Source: Sinotaia quadrata
Taxonomy: Eukaryota > Mollusca > Gastropoda > Architaenioglossa > Viviparidae
DNA: 64,000 nt
Direction of reading: 5' to 3'
Assembly (NCBI GenBank): GCA_028829895.1
Contig: CM054183.1
Location: forward strand, 74,077,571 to 74,141,570
Position 1 is the first letter of the stretch. Every line of letters begins with the position of its first letter. Position numbers and translations under genes: made by a program. The notes beneath the pieces were generated by a model, which ran no database searches, was not told the DNA's origin, and worked only from the letters and a program-made list of their open reading frames with translations. Shown here piece after piece: positions 1 to 13,800 of the stretch.

Positions 1-349
1 TATAATAGTCCGAAGTCTGTTACTACCGATAACTCTCCTAGCTGGCGGTATAACCTTCGACTCCTCACAATGAAGTACTCAGTAACACAATACTAAATAA
101 ATCATTCAATAGCTAACATGACATATTTAACTACGCTTAAATATATCAACATTAACTAACATGCACGCTACTCTGCAAAAGAATACATGCACATGTCACA
201 ACAAAAGCAAAGAAAATCAGTGATACAAAAATCAAAAGAACAATTGGCAATTCTGTTCGTTCGTTCGTTTCTAGGTTATGATGCGCCCTATGTATAAAAA
301 TGTTACAATTTACAATTTAATACATATCAATCCCGCGACGACCCACACT
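1..349 (-). other. Possible leader of an LTR element leaving the window on the left
   Basis: AT-rich sequence with no credible coding frame. It directly abuts the TG end of the LTR-like repeat at 350-1896. If that LTR is read on the minus strand, its CA end is at 350 and this stretch would be the 5' internal leader. A TGG-initiated segment on the minus strand (positions 345 down to about 328) sits where a primer-binding site would be expected. The matching tRNA was not identified. It could equally be unrelated flank. Confidence 0.3.
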
Positions 350-1896
350 TGTTACGTTTCCAGTATTTATTTAAAGACCCTGCTTAGAATAATTAAAAGA
401 CTTTAAATATAATTAATTCTTCCTCTCATATTCTACGCAGACTGGTTGCTCAATTTATTATCTGACTAATTAAAAGTGCGTCTTGTAGTTCAGACGACAA
501 ATTTACAGACTAATAAACTGCGAACTTTTAGCTAGATTTGAAAACAGTTAAATCCCTCTAAATTAATATGCACTCGTCATCAATCTTTCTGCTCATCCGC
601 CCCCATTCAAATCTAAGAATTAATCTAATTGGTCTATTGTGCATAGAAATCAACTACTAAGAGGTATTAACAAAGAAAATAAGATTTAATAAAGTTTAAC
701 AAATTAACAATAAATCGAATGCAACGCGAATAGTCTTCACTCTGTCTTTACGCGCCTATGCCTGATTTTTGTCAATCTAAATTGCCAGAAAAGTGTTCCT
801 TTGAGATCTGTACACTTGATTTTGCACTTAGCTCTATTCTTGTATCCTTGGTCTCAACACTCAGTCATGCTGATTCGTTCCCTCAGTCCCCCTTTAACGA
901 CACACGTGGTGCATAAGGAATGATGTCCCTTTGTTAGTGGCTAGGAACTGGAATTTTTGCAGCATGGCCCTCAGAGTGGATTTCGACACGCTTACACCAA
1001 TAAGCTAGTGCAGGTGAGGCATGGGTGAACATGAACCATGAGCCGACCTGTGGATGCAACGTGTTTGGATATAATTCTCAACCTAACAGGTCCTACCTAG
1101 GCATGGCTCAATTAAATGCGCTGAACAAAGAGTTTCGACCTCGCGTCGCTTACAATTAAATTTTAGAAAAAATATAATCGTCTCACATGTGTTCCATTTA
1201 ACAGTCATGACGTATGAAGCAATAAAATAGATACAACGTTAAATTAATGTTCATACAAGAGGTAATTCAAACCGACAGAGCGCTTCACAATTTACAATTT
1301 AAATTACACGCAATAATTGAATTACATGAAGAATTCATATCGAGCGCAGCATTCTGGCTCTTAGTGAATTAAAACAATATAAATTAAAGTACAGAAATGG
1401 AAAAATGGTTACAATAAATTTATATTCCGTAACATATAGGTTTTCAGCTATTTCTCTGAACCATGCTCAAGTGTATATGGAAATCATATAATACATAGCA
1501 CAAATACATACTTAAACAATACATAGGCAAATACTATTAAATAAAATGATACCTTTGAGAGAAGTCGAAGGGTACCTTGATTCTCTATGGCGCCGGCTGC
1601 CTCTCACGACCCGAGTAAGCTGATGGAATTAGCTAAAATGTGCTCGAAGTGAGGGAGCGGAAGCGTGTGGGTACATATATAGAAAGGTATATTGCGTATC
1701 ACGTGACTGTTCGCAAAGCATGTGGTTGGTTCGAGAACTGGACAATGGTCCTAAAGTTACATAACATCTTGACCTGTTCTAGAAGCACCTAGAAAAAGGA
1801 AGCTTTGAACAAAGGGCCAAGGGTTTCAAATATTCGAATTTGAAGTAAACAAGGCAAGTGGGTCACGAAGTCGGACAATTTTATCAGACTGTGACA
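350..1896 (-). repeat. LTR-like repeat, copy 1 (about 1.55 kb)
   Basis: Begins TGTTACG and ends CTGTGACA. Long stretches match the repeat at 57843-59498 in the same orientation, for example around 358-500 against 57849-57990 (a shared GACCCTGCTTAG block and TTGGTTGCTCAA-like block). TG...CA ends and a length of 1.5-1.7 kb fit an LTR. On the minus strand an AATAAA lies about 20 bases before the 3' end, which favours minus orientation. No matching 5-bp target duplication was found at this copy, so it may be one LTR of a longer element continuing left rather than a solo LTR. Confidence 0.65.
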
Positions 1897-3035
1897 GAGC
1901 ATATGGACAAAAATATTTATAAGTCTGTGCTCATTTTTTCTGTGTACATTATAAAATTGACACTTTAATATAAACAAAAAAGACTTATGTAACATGAACC
2001 AATAAAATAAGATTTATTTCAAAGCAAAGTATTTATATTATTTAAAACAAGAATGGAATGCTTCAGTAGCTAAAGTGTTTGTACAAAATTTTATCTAACT
2101 ATTTTGTATAAAAGAATATGTTGTTATAATTAAAGAGTACTTTGTATTTTTTAATTGTTTAAGCATTTTATCTTATAGAGTCATTAAATGCATTGAAAAG
2201 TTATGCTAAATTTCAAATCAAAATTTTAAGCCAATCATAGACAAGTTTTGTTTTGTAATTGGTCTGTCATAGTGAATGATACTATAATGACCAATGACAA
2301 ACACTATTAGAATGGTTGTATTATAACTGTTTCAGTATGTCTCTGTAGAATACTGAGTTTTCTTCTCAAATTTCCAAATTAAAATAACTCTGATAGAAAA
2401 TTATTTCTCACCTTATTTAGTAAAAAGGCACCTGTAGTCATAGTGGACTAATGTCTTATTTAATGCTACATATCTAAGGTTACTTTGAATTCTAACCATA
2501 ATTATTATATATTAACATTCTAAATTCATTACTGAAAACAAAAAAAAAACTGAACTGATTTTTAAAATTTAATTTGCAACATATTAATTTTCAATTATCT
2601 CTGCTGCTGTTGTGCACTAATTGATTCCATTTCATATTTAACTATTATAGAAGTTGATTTCAGAATGTGGAATCAAATAAAGAAAATCACATTATACTTC
2701 AACTATTATCATTTCCTAACAATATAATCTTGTTATTCTGCATGTATATTGTGAAATACATTATGGCAACTGTACTACATCTTTACTTTTAAAATAACAT
2801 TTGCATACCTGATGATGTAGGTTGTCTGCTTCAGCAAAGAGAATAATAAATCAAGCCTGCAATTCTAGAATAACATAATACAGCATTGTGATTCTGTACC
2901 TTGATTTTAGATGCTAACTGCGACTATTTTTGGGTAAATACTTAATTTAATTTATGAACTAAATTACCCAAGCATAAATAGTGTGAAATGAAAATTCAAT
3001 TATATTATTTTTAAAATACTCACTTAAAAGAAAAA

Positions 3036-3185
3036 AATATACCCATACACTCAAGACAGCACACTGAAAAGAGAAATTTACCCAACTCTTAGCACACAAG
3101 GAGTGAAGTAAATATACTCATATACTCAAGACAGCACACTGAAAAGATAAATTTACCCAACTCTTAGCACACAAGGGGTGAAGTA
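3036..3185. repeat. Tandem duplication, 75-bp unit, two copies
   Basis: 3036-3110 and 3111-3185 are near-identical. Each contains CTCAAGACAGCACACTGAAA and CCCAACTCTTAGCACACAAG. Only a few substitutions separate them, so the duplication is young. Confidence 0.95.
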
Positions 3186-3666
3186 ATTGAAATGAAACCA
3201 GGGTTCATAGTGTTGAGAAAGTGGATTGCAAATGATTGCTTACTATTTTTTTTATTACTTATTACTTCAAAATACTTCTATATCAACTAGTTTGAAAGTT
3301 GGTTTGTTTTAATTATACACTTTGTCAAGAACACCACCTTGCATATTAGATTCGTGAATCATTAGCAGTCTACAATACATTCACAATTTAAAATTAATCT
3401 TATATTTTATTACATTAAAATTGTTTTATTTCTTTGTATTCTTTATTTTTGCAATAAATATAGTGAAAATGTACAGCTATTGTGAAATAGAATTTCTGTC
3501 TTTGTATAACTAAATCCAAATTATTATTAACAATATTTTAATTATTTAGGGATTTCTGTCTTGGAATAATTAAATCCAAATTATTATAAATATATTTATC
3601 TTATATGAATGTTATGATATTGTAATTATTTTATGCTATATAAAAGTATGAAGTTACAAAAAGGCA

Positions 3667-3832
3667 GGAGTGACAGATGTATGATTGAAAGATAATCATG
3701 TACTAGGAAAGGAGTGAATAGATGTGTGATTGAAAGGTAACCAAGTATTAGGAAAGGAGTGAACAGATGTTTGATTGAAAGATAATCATGTACTAAGAAA
3801 GGAGTGAACAGATGTTTGATTGAAAGTTAACC
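3667..3832. repeat. Minisatellite, 44-45 bp unit, about four copies
   Basis: Units start with GGAGTGA at 3667, 3711, 3756 and 3801, and carry GATTGAAAG about 20 bases further on. The copies differ by scattered substitutions. Confidence 0.9.
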
Positions 3833-6553
3833 TTGTATTGCATTTATTTTGCTCATGTCTACTGAGCTAACAGTGCTAAATGAAACCATGCAAGTTAACT
3901 GTAAAAGCATTAAGCCATGGATAATAAATTAGAGTGCAACAGGGGTGAATCTCAGAAGCAAAAATATCTTTTCAGTAGGCGTAAAAGAACATAAAGTGTG
4001 GGTGTACTTAACTAAGCTTAAGATGAAATGGAAAAGAGTGAAAGTCTGTAAATCAGAAAGTTGTATGAACCAAAACTAAGTCATTTAACAATTAGTTAAA
4101 GGATAAATTCAGATATCATGTGGACTGACTGATGTAGAAATGAACATGAGAAGGGTGTTTTTTAATGGAATGCATTGAAGGAGTACAACTACTTATCTAT
4201 CTTTCACCACAAATATTCTGAGGCCTGAACTATCAGACATATAGTGCATTTTTTTTGTTGTTAGTATCATCTGAAGTTTATTTTAAAGTAATTTCTGTGA
4301 GGAATGATCAAGTTATTCATTTAGTATTGAATCAGTTTTAGTGAGGTAAATAAATATGTCACTAAGATGGGAGTGATAAAATGTGCTTTTATTATTTATC
4401 TAATGATTGAAATACATGTATATTAAGATTTTAGGGAGGAAAAAAAACAATAGATGAAACATGAAATTAATCAAATTTTCTTCCTTAGCGGAATCTAACA
4501 GCCTAAAGGTTATTGAAAGAATAGAATATTTGTACATTTAATGTGTAAAGTCCATGAGAAGAGTACAATTTTGAAATAAACACTGTTAAAGATACCAAGT
4601 CAAGTGCTACCATGCTTTAGATTTTAATGGGAACAATCTGCTTTGAAGTAATAGGAGGAAGTTTCTATTTGAGTTCCATAAGAGAAGGAAATTCTGACAC
4701 ATACAGAAGCTACCACATTACTCATTTTTTTTCCTGTGGCATAAAGAGTAGATAGGACTAACACAGCACCACCAGGAGAGTACATGGTGACTAACAAGTT
4801 AACATTTAATATCCTTGTGTACTTCTTAGATTGATTGTACAGTATGATTGAGTAGAGGGAGTAAATATTCAATACCCATACATATTTTAAGGCTAAAAGA
4901 GTATTAGTAGAAGTAGTAAATTGGACTCTTAATTAATTGCTGTTTACCCTTTTAGGCACATTATTGTCTTTTACTTCTGGTCACCAAATAGCTACTCACT
5001 TGGTTTTTGGAGTTGCCGCTTGTGGTATTTATTCTCACAAATGCAACCATTTTGGTTGCTGTGTGGAGAGCAGATATGTATTTTCAGTTTAAAATTTTAC
5101 TTAAGAATTTATATTTTCAGGGTTGGATATGATTGGTTCCAAGGGTGCTGTCGTAAAATCCAAATACATATTTGCCATAGGCAAATACATGTAATCAAAA
5201 ATGGTTCCTGAGCATGGTAACAGAAAACAAGTAAATAAAAGAATATGTCTATACAAACATTTATTAGTTCAAAGAAACATTTAGTATATAAATAAATAAT
5301 GAAATATACAGCTTAAGTACACATTACAATGCAGTACTTTCAGTTTATTTTCACAAAATTCCCATTTTCATACAAATTTATTATCAACACAAACATATGT
5401 AAATGCTTGTTAAATATGAATAAATTATTAATGTAATTTACTGTTATTAATTTGGCAAACAGATCAAATGAGCTATAACTTATAGACAGCAATTTCAATT
5501 TTCATAAAGTAAATTTGTTATTTTGGCCTGGCTGCTCACTCTCTTTTGAATTTGATTGAATATTAAAACAAATATTAAAAATATAATCTTGTCAGGGTTG
5601 CCTGTATTCACTATCACATTCACACATGGATTGTTTGCTAAAATCAAAGTTGTGTGAGGCTGATGTGCAAGTTAGATTATTATAGCTACTAGGCTTAGCA
5701 ATGTTTAATGATTTTTCAGTCACTATTAATACACACAATATTCTCTTTTACATCTCATAATACTTCTTTGCATTTATATTACAATTTATAATATATATAC
5801 TTGTTTGCATTTATTATTCACAGAATAGATTAACAAAAACACTCCCACTGTTGTAGAATCCATCACCTCCAACATTAAAAATCAACAACTGACAAAGAAT
5901 CAGACTCCAAAATTATTCTTAAAACTTCAAAGACAAAAGGTTCCAAATTGCCAGAATTTGATAATTCCACCCTAAGTGCATCACACCATCCTGGCTAAAT
6001 CAAAACACGCTTACTAATAAATTATGAAATTATGAAGGCCAATTTTTAAAGTACCCCCCCCCCCCCTGTACTATTAAAGGGAAGTAATCAGACTAAAATG
6101 GCTGTAGCATAAAATTAATTTTAGTGTCTGTAGCTGGGTTTCGCCATGCAGTGTCACAATTATTCTCTTAACTGCAAAAGCATAGGGATCATAGAAAGAA
6201 AATCAATGAACTCTAAACTAATAAACAGTGGAAAGTCTGTAATTCAACAACTTGATAAATCTAGTAATATTTGTCTAAATGCTCCTGTTTATTAAATAGG
6301 CAGGGCTGCAACCCTATTTTTGTTTATTCTCCTTATCTTCTCATCATAATTATCCTACAATGTTAAAATGTGGGTTATATGTTGGTACACACAATCACTG
6401 AGGATGAAATACAAGCCAACCAAGTGAAATAACCAATAGTTTGTGATGTAATGAAAATTAATAGTATAACCAGTTAGGATGTATTGTATCAATCATTAAT
6501 TTAAGAAAACAACAGTCCTGCACGACAGTCTTATAGCTGTATAAGGCCTAAAT

Positions 6554-7857
6554 GTGACCTGTCACCACAAAAAGATACTCAAGTCGGATTTTGGGGGTAT
6601 TGAGATATATATATCAATAGAAAGAAAATTGAAAGGGCTTTCTGTTGATATAAAAATAAAGAGTGTAGGACAAAATATGGAAAAGTTATGTTTGTTTGAA
6701 GTGCACTACTGTCCGGACGGCCATTTTGAGAAAATCGGCCTCAAAGATTGAACACATTTCTGAGGGGTTTTTCCTTAGCAAACATATATTAATCTGCTTC
6801 ATTTGCAATCAGAATTGAAGAAGACACAATAGCTAACACTGTAATAACTATAAACAACAAATATATTGTTACATCATTTACAGACAACAGTCTTTTTAAG
6901 CCATAACGATTAGAATTTCTGTATGCGAGAATGATTATTGTGGCTCAGGTGGTGTAGTGTCGATCTGTTTGCACCCACATGACCAGTTTTCACAATCTTT
7001 AAGTTCACTGTCTTCACTAGTTTCGCCTGGTCCGCAAATGCTGACATCTGGCTCTTCTATTTCAGTATCACTATCAGTTTCACTGTCATTAAATAACACA
7101 CTTACACTGGCACGCTTGTGCCACTGCCAGCTGTCGTCTGCTTCGTCTTTTTCGTTATTCGATCACGCGATTCGCTGTCCGTGTCACTTTCAGATGGAAA
7201 TCCATCAGCTACATCCTCATTAACAAAATAATCAGATATCAAATCTTTAATCTGAATGCTTTCTTTTTCTAAGATGTTGCTTTCTTTACATGAATTCAAC
7301 AAATTAGCGATTCGTTTCTCCATGTTTACATTACACATTACAGGATGAAACTGTCTCCCTTGTGTGCGTTTCAACCAATCGCGACCGTCTTTTTATGAGA
7401 GCATGCTTGGTAACCTTGCAAGCTTTGATAAAACTGTCTGCGGATTGGCTGACGCTTTTCACTTTGTTTACGCCAAGCACAGCCTTATAAAACATTCTGA
7501 TTAGACGTTATAAATAACCAGTGTCGTCAGCATAAAAATAGGCTTTTTCATGAGCATTCTGATATACAACATGATGAGGTTCAGCCAGGGATTCTACCGT
7601 CTACGATCATCAGATTATAGCACTTTTGGGCCATATTTTTTCCTTCGAAGTTAGACAGTAGGTCACAAAAAAATAATAATAAAGCTATTTCTAGTTCGAA
7701 TTAAGGAAAAACACGCTAGTAATTTGTTGTTCGATGGTTTGGGAACACGCTAAAATGAAAATCTCAATTTCACCCATGTAGACCCCACCTTCGTTTTTGC
7801 CGTTTTTCTTGGCTTAGCCTTGCGCGACTTAAGTATCTTTTTGTGGTGACAGGTCAC
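6554..7857. mobile_element. DNA transposon with 33-bp terminal inverted repeats, superfamily unassigned
   Basis: The left end (6554-6586) and the reverse complement of the right end (7825-7857) agree at 32 of 33 bases, starting GTGACCTGTCACCAC. The element is flanked by AAAT on both sides (6550-6553 and 7858-7861), consistent with a 4-bp target duplication. At 1304 bp it is too short for a full transposase and carries one coding-like fragment on the minus strand. A 4-bp duplication is seen in Sola and Ginger families among others, but I recognise no diagnostic end or catalytic motif. Probably a non-autonomous or internally deleted copy. Confidence 0.85.
7102..7400 (-). pseudogene. Coding-like fragment inside the 6554-7857 transposon
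   Basis: An open minus-strand frame of about 95 residues. Its first half contains DWLKRTQGRQFHPVMC and a lysine/asparagine-rich helix-like part. Its second half is acidic and serine-rich (FPSESDTDSESRDR), followed by KKTKQTT. The charge pattern resembles N-terminal regulatory tails of eukaryotic transposases, but no family was recognised. It lacks a clear ATG near its beginning and any catalytic domain, and the element ends cut off further sequence. I infer a remnant of the transposon's own protein. Confidence 0.35.
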
Positions 7858-9055
7858 AAATGTGCAACTATTTCAGAGATTGTGTTATATAGATGGATGG
7901 ATGCAATAATTGATGTTGGTATTGTATACCAATTCACTTCTCCCACACCATGAAGCTTTGATATGAACCAAACCACAAGTATGTGATGGCACTGCAGACA
8001 TGTCAATAGATAGACTGTGATTAAAATAAAAGTCCTATAACTGAATTGGTGACTTTAATAAATAACAAAAGGGTAGACTGAGGCTGCATTGTAGGTGTTA
8101 AAGCAAATAATAAAAGTATTTATTTGTAACTTAGTCTGTGCAAATGTATCTTTAAAGCTTGTTATATTCAGGTAAAAGTTCTTAGCTCTGAAACAAGCTC
8201 AGATTGAATTGAGTCATTCTACTGGAATCCATATTCTCCAAATACAAAACGCAGACTTGGCAATACTTCCTAGTATTAGATACTCTCTAGAACAGCTTGT
8301 AGAGAGCGTCTTCCCAGGCAGAGCTGCTGACTGAGGATGGATGACTGATGGTCTAGGATGATGAGAATTGTAGCTAGTCTAAAAGCACAGATCTGGAAAA
8401 GTAGCACGGCTTTGGAATAGGCCAAACATGAGTCGAAGTTTCTATGTGCTATTTTGTTTAAGAAACACTTAACTTCTCCAACATAAGAACTTGTGTACTG
8501 TTCCAAGTGTTATTTTATTATTACAAAACAATACTATCTGCAGAGTCATCCGCCAAAGAAGACTTGTAAAATAGTACAGTCACTGACATCATAAAAATAA
8601 CATAATACTGTCACTAGCATCATAAAATTATTTCACACAATCACAGTATTTTGTTTAGACTGTTGTACTCATCCTACTTAGAAGCTCAAAAAAAAAAAAA
8701 AAAAAAACAGTTGTAAAAAAAATAGGTGCTGTCAATAATTTGATTTCCTCAGATTTTCAACAAGTTTTCTTAGCAAAAACTGTGAAATAAGGTGAACACA
8801 GAAAGTGGCATAAATTAGAATTGGAAGTATCAGCATTAGTAAAGTCTTGGCAAGCTGTAAGTGGTCTTTTAACTTTGTATATGCTGTTGACAATCTGTCA
8901 GAGAACTCTCAGCAAATTATGCCTGATTTAATTAATGATCCTTACTAATTATATTTTTCATTTGGAAAGGTGAAAGATCAATGGGGGAGTGGATTTAGTG
9001 GGAAGGTAGCTTGTTGATGTTTTCCTGTCAATGACATAGGCTAAAACGTAGCATC
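7858..9055. other. Non-coding stretch
   Basis: AT-rich DNA with an A-run at about 8690-8707. No recognisable gene; open frames at 8276-8506 have no coding character. Confidence 0.55.
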
Positions 9056-9497
9056 ATGCGCATTATGCAAATGTCCATAAATAAGTCCAACAGAGCATTA
9101 AGTAGTTATTCACATGCACCACCCATACCCAAAGGAAGAAAACGATCATGGCCCGCAGATATAAGAGAGAAGGTAAACATATCGAATTCTCAAACTATTA
9201 TATGTTTTGAATTCTCAAACCATTATATGTTTATTTGTAGGTATATTAATGTATTCCTTTATTGATTTTCACATGTAAAGTTAACACCATTTCTTTCAGG
9301 GTGTTCAGTGGCAATACAGAATGAGGATGCTAAATTTAAAATCGTGTTGTGTGTTTATTGTAACTACTTCAATTTATTGTAGCATGTACATTGGATGTAG
9401 TGGAATGCTCATTCAATTTTCACGTAAAACCTTTTATAATTATTGTAACGTGCATGAGTGTGGACTGGGACATTTTATCGTTTGTAAAATTTGTTGA
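9056..9497 (+). CDS. Candidate two-exon small membrane protein, unrecognised
   Basis: An ATG frame at 9056-9172 ends in GAGAAG followed by a GTAAAC donor. A pyrimidine-rich TTTCTTTCAG acceptor ends at 9299, and in the same phase (0) the frame stays open from 9300 to a TGA at 9495-9497. The joined product would be 104 residues. It has a basic, proline-containing N-terminus (PPIPKGRKRSWP), then a hydrophobic stretch (SCCVFIVTTSIYCSMYIG) that could be a membrane span, and a cysteine-rich tail. No family recognised. The matched phases and an open stretch of 65 sense codons in AT-rich DNA are suggestive only; it may be chance or part of a longer gene. Confidence 0.28.
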
Positions 9498-10484
9498 TTT
9501 GTAAATTAATGATCGAGATCAAATTGTAAAGGACCTCTATTTCTGTTGCCACAAAGGGATGTGATAAATATTATGTAGAACCCTTGCTAATAGAACTGTA
9601 CTCTATTTCAGCAGGTTCCTTCTTATCCGCATTCATTTAAGTCTATTATTCCTAGAGATGCTGTGAGGCAAGTAACAATGATACATGTCCTGAATGATTG
9701 CTAAGTGTCAGTTGTGGACCGTTCATGTGTGGCTTCTCCTGGTACAGAATAGACAGCTAAGTGCCTGTCTCTGCCAGTTGACTTTAATCCAGTGTTTTTG
9801 ATTTAAATAATATCTGTACAGACAAAATACACAGTCTCGGAAAGACCCATATACGTATGATTTTGCATCAGATTGCTTGTAAATTGTTAAATGTTATTCT
9901 TGTAATCTTAACAATGAATTGACTCAATTATAAGTGTAACCGAGGGTTGGTTGGGGCAGAGCTGAAAGTGACATGAATGGTCTATGTTTAATCAGTTGGA
10001 TTATTCCAACCCGTGCATGTACACAAATTTACCTGTCATTACACTGAGTGCCAGAACTGAAGGGTGAATTAGGAAACAGTCTGTCATCAGTATAAGTGTG
10101 AATATTAAAAGTGATAACTTTAAAGCCTGATACTGAGGGTCGTTAAATAAAAACTGGTATGTAACACAATAAAATAAGATTTTTAAAAGACTGTGCTGAA
10201 TATATTTTAAATTACAAATTACTGAATTATAAGCATATATTTTCAATCAATTATTCAGTCTCATTAATTTTTTTAATTGGTTTCAGATTATATTTCTATG
10301 CTAATCATTGTATCAAAATGCTGATATTCAAATAAAGTGTCTTAGCTCGAATGCGAGTATCATCATATCTAATACCTAATACAATATCTAATATTATAGT
10401 ATAGGATGTGAGAACATTCTTTTTCTTACTAAGTAAAGAGATATAACACATGCTTTTTTGATAGTGATAAAATAATAATGGTCT
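9498..10484. other. Non-coding, 3' flank of the sulfotransferase gene
   Basis: Lies downstream of the minus-strand stop at 10485. It presumably includes the 3' UTR of that gene, but I cannot place the poly(A) site. No other gene seen. Confidence 0.5.
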
Positions 10485-10828
10485 TTAATTGTATTTTCTC
10501 TTTTTAAGCTGAAAATTTAAAAGTTCATTAGAAAAATTATGTTTTGACTGATCAATCAACATTCTTGCTTTGGGTGCAAACAAATCCAGTTTAAAATACT
10601 GATCAGTCCTTGGTCTTTTTAGTCTTCCTTGTGATTTTTGTAATGTGCACTCTAAAGCCTCAATTGAAAAAGTCACATTTAGGAAGTGTAGCAGATTGAT
10701 AAGAGTAGAGTTAAGATTGAACAAAAGGTCTCTGTAGTGGATCACATACAATGGTCGGCCAAATGACAGCCACCTAGAATTGAACACCAGCCATATATCC
10801 AACATTGGCAAAATAAAATCATCCCAAT
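10485..10828 (-). CDS. Sulfotransferase exon 3 (C-terminal part)
   Basis: Acceptor TTTTTTTCCAG ends at 10829. The split codon makes histidine followed by WDDFILPMLDIW, matching the conserved region before the VHY-L motif. It ends in a basic tail and a stop at 10485. Confidence 0.87.
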
Positions 10829-13800
10829 CTGGAAAAAAACAATTTCAACATACTGGAATAGGATAATCACTAAAATTCACATTTTGTCGTCACATTCATT
10901 TTTAAAATTTGAAAATTAAGTTGTTTTGTTTCCTACAGTTTTGGAATTTAAAAGAAAATCACTTTATTCAAGCAGCTTCACTTTCTTTGGCTAAGGTTCC
11001 CAGTTATTTTCACTCCCACAGTGTTGAAATGCAAATAAATATTTACTATATTCTTGAAGCTAATAAAATTAACATTTATTTATTATAAATCACTTTTTTT
11101 AAATCACTTGGATAAAAAAAAAAAAATACTTTCTGCCTTACATCAGGTACTAAAATGACATTCTGTGTATGAAATCCATATTTATCTAAAATCCTTTGAT
11201 TAGTAAGCCACAAGATGAACCAAGGTAAATTTTTATGTTCTAAACTAATTATATTATTTTTGTATATAAAGCCTATAGGACAAATATTTTTAAATGCATC
11301 TGTCAATACATCTGTCTTTTTTCCCCATGGAATCTATACATATAATAAAATTGTTATGGTTGTGGGTGCTGGAAAGATTTTAATTGGACATTTTCTGTGC
11401 ATAGCTTAGTGCCCTAGAAACAAGATAGGCTATATAGGATCCTGCTATCCCAAAAGGGAGCTCACCAGTAGCCCTAAAACTACAAAAAAAAATTTCATTA
11501 AAAGTAAAGCACATATCAGATGATTTGTTGAAATCATATTGCGTTTCTCATTCTTGGTAATAGATTTATGCTGGAGTAAATATTTTATTTTAGATTTTGG
11601 TGGACTGAAGTTTCTCAAAAGGACAGCTATATGTCGCAAGCTCCAGGCTCAGCAGCAGCTACAATCTCTTTGTTTGTATTCCACATAACAAGACTCACAA
11701 TACTGTATACAACGAAGCACTAAGATCATCCTTTGTAAATTAACAAAGGTCTACATTCTGCTGACATTTATGCAAGTCAAGCATATAAAATAATTGTACT
11801 CTATGCAACAAATTCTGAAAACTGATATTTACACAAGTGAGTGAAGCTGTGGGCAAATATCTAGTACAAATTCTATTTGTTCAGTCATCTAGGAAACAAA
11901 AGTCATATTCATATCTTTGTATTGAATTATAAAAGTCATGCTGGTATCATTGTCATTATCATTACTCTATGCAACAAATTCTGAAAACTGATATTTACAC
12001 AAGTGAGTGAAGCTGTGGGCAAATATCTAGTACAAATTCTATTTGTTCAGTCATCTAGGAAACAAAAGCCATATTCATATCTTTGTATTGAATTATAAAA
12101 GTCATGCTGGTATCATTGTCTTGGACAACAAATAATACAGTCTTAGATACAAATGTCATGCTTGTATCACAACAAGTAATAATACTATCTTGGATACAAA
12201 AGTCATGCTTGTATTACAACAGATAATATTGTCTTGGATTTTAAAAAAGGTCATACTTGTTCATTTCTTTTAGACTAAAAATGATACTGTCTCATTATGT
12301 ATTCCATTGCTATGGGATACAAATTATATTTGTTCCACATACAAGTTTACATATTTATTCCATTTCTTGGAACACAAAAGTCATTATTTTAGAATATATT
12401 TGTCTTATATATGATTGTCCTGGAATACAAGTCCTATTTATTCCATGACTTCATGTACAAAAGTTTAGATTAAATGTTTTGGCACAAATATATGTAGTAT
12501 TATTCATCTTATTTACCTTGGTATAAAAATGTGTCTAAGAGTCTTGTTACGGGTATACTAAATTCATATTCATCCAAATACCTTGATAGAAAAATTAGAA
12601 TAAATAAGTTGGCTTAAAAAATATTTGGTAATCTGATTTAAAAGTATGACAGTTTGCTTACGCTCTTTGAAGGCCTTTTGACTGGCATGACCAATATGTC
12701 CCGCATGTTGTCGGTTAAATTCAGCAAGGATGACATCATACGGATTTCGAACAAGTAAGATAGCTTGATGGAAGAGATCCATGACTTCTGCATTACTAGA
12801 ATGAGTTTTCACTGCCAGAACAGAAGAATTTGAAATTCCCTCTCCATGAAACCCCATCAAATACAGCTGTGTGTCGTAGTACATACTTCCAGTAAGTATG
12901 CCTGCAAAAACAATGAAATTAGCACACAGTATCTATTTGTTAGTCATTTACACTTATTATTCAACTTATTACAAAATAATGGAATAGAAGCTAGATCCTG
13001 CTGGCCATCCTGTAGCAATTCTGCATTTTAAAGAAATTATCTGTCCAGCAATTTTGTACCAATGTTTAGGCATTGGGGGAAGGAGTTCTTTAGCTCACAT
13101 CTCTTTCTAATTATTTATATTATATAATACAACTTAATGAACTGTGAAGTACAACAATATATGCGGCACTCTGCTTGGCTTGTATTGAACACTTCCAAAC
13201 CCTTCCTTAGTTAAAGCAACCCTTTATTCTAGCATTTGTTATCCTTCCATTGATTATAAAATAAAGTGCATTCATTTTAAACTTATCAGTGGAAATAGGT
13301 ATGGTGGTCAAAATTAACTCAGAAGCATTTATATTTGCTGTTAATAACTCCAATTACAAATTATGTATGTACATAAGACAGATTCCAATATATGTGTATG
13401 TCATTAAATAACTTAATTCTTTTATTATTCACTCTGCCAAGTTGTCTTTTTATTTGCTAGTGATGAAACTTTTGTGTAAACATGTATCTTTCTTTTTTTT
13501 TTTTAACTCAGTTTGGCCTAGATATATTTTTTAATGTTACAAATGTTTTGGTTTTAATTCAAACTATATATATATAAAAGTAAAACTTGAAATATGTTGT
13601 TTTTATTTTTGTTTGAATTTTAGTTGTTGTTTTTTAAAATGGGCGTTATCTTGTCTGTGCAAGACAAGATAAAATGAAGAACAAATAAACATTTAATCTC
13701 AATTTAGAAAGGATATAACTTTTTCTTGTTTCTTGCATTTTCAATGGGATGAAATCTTTGGTTTTAGGAATACAATCCTTTCCAGCTGTTCCCCTGCATC

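Larger units (their letters stand above)
1897..6553. other. AT-rich non-coding DNA
   Basis: No open frame with codon-like composition, no recognisable domain and no paired splice sites. It contains two short tandem arrays (listed separately), short near-duplicates around 3490-3590 and a run of cytosines near 6053. Frames of 60-80 codons here look random. Confidence 0.6.
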
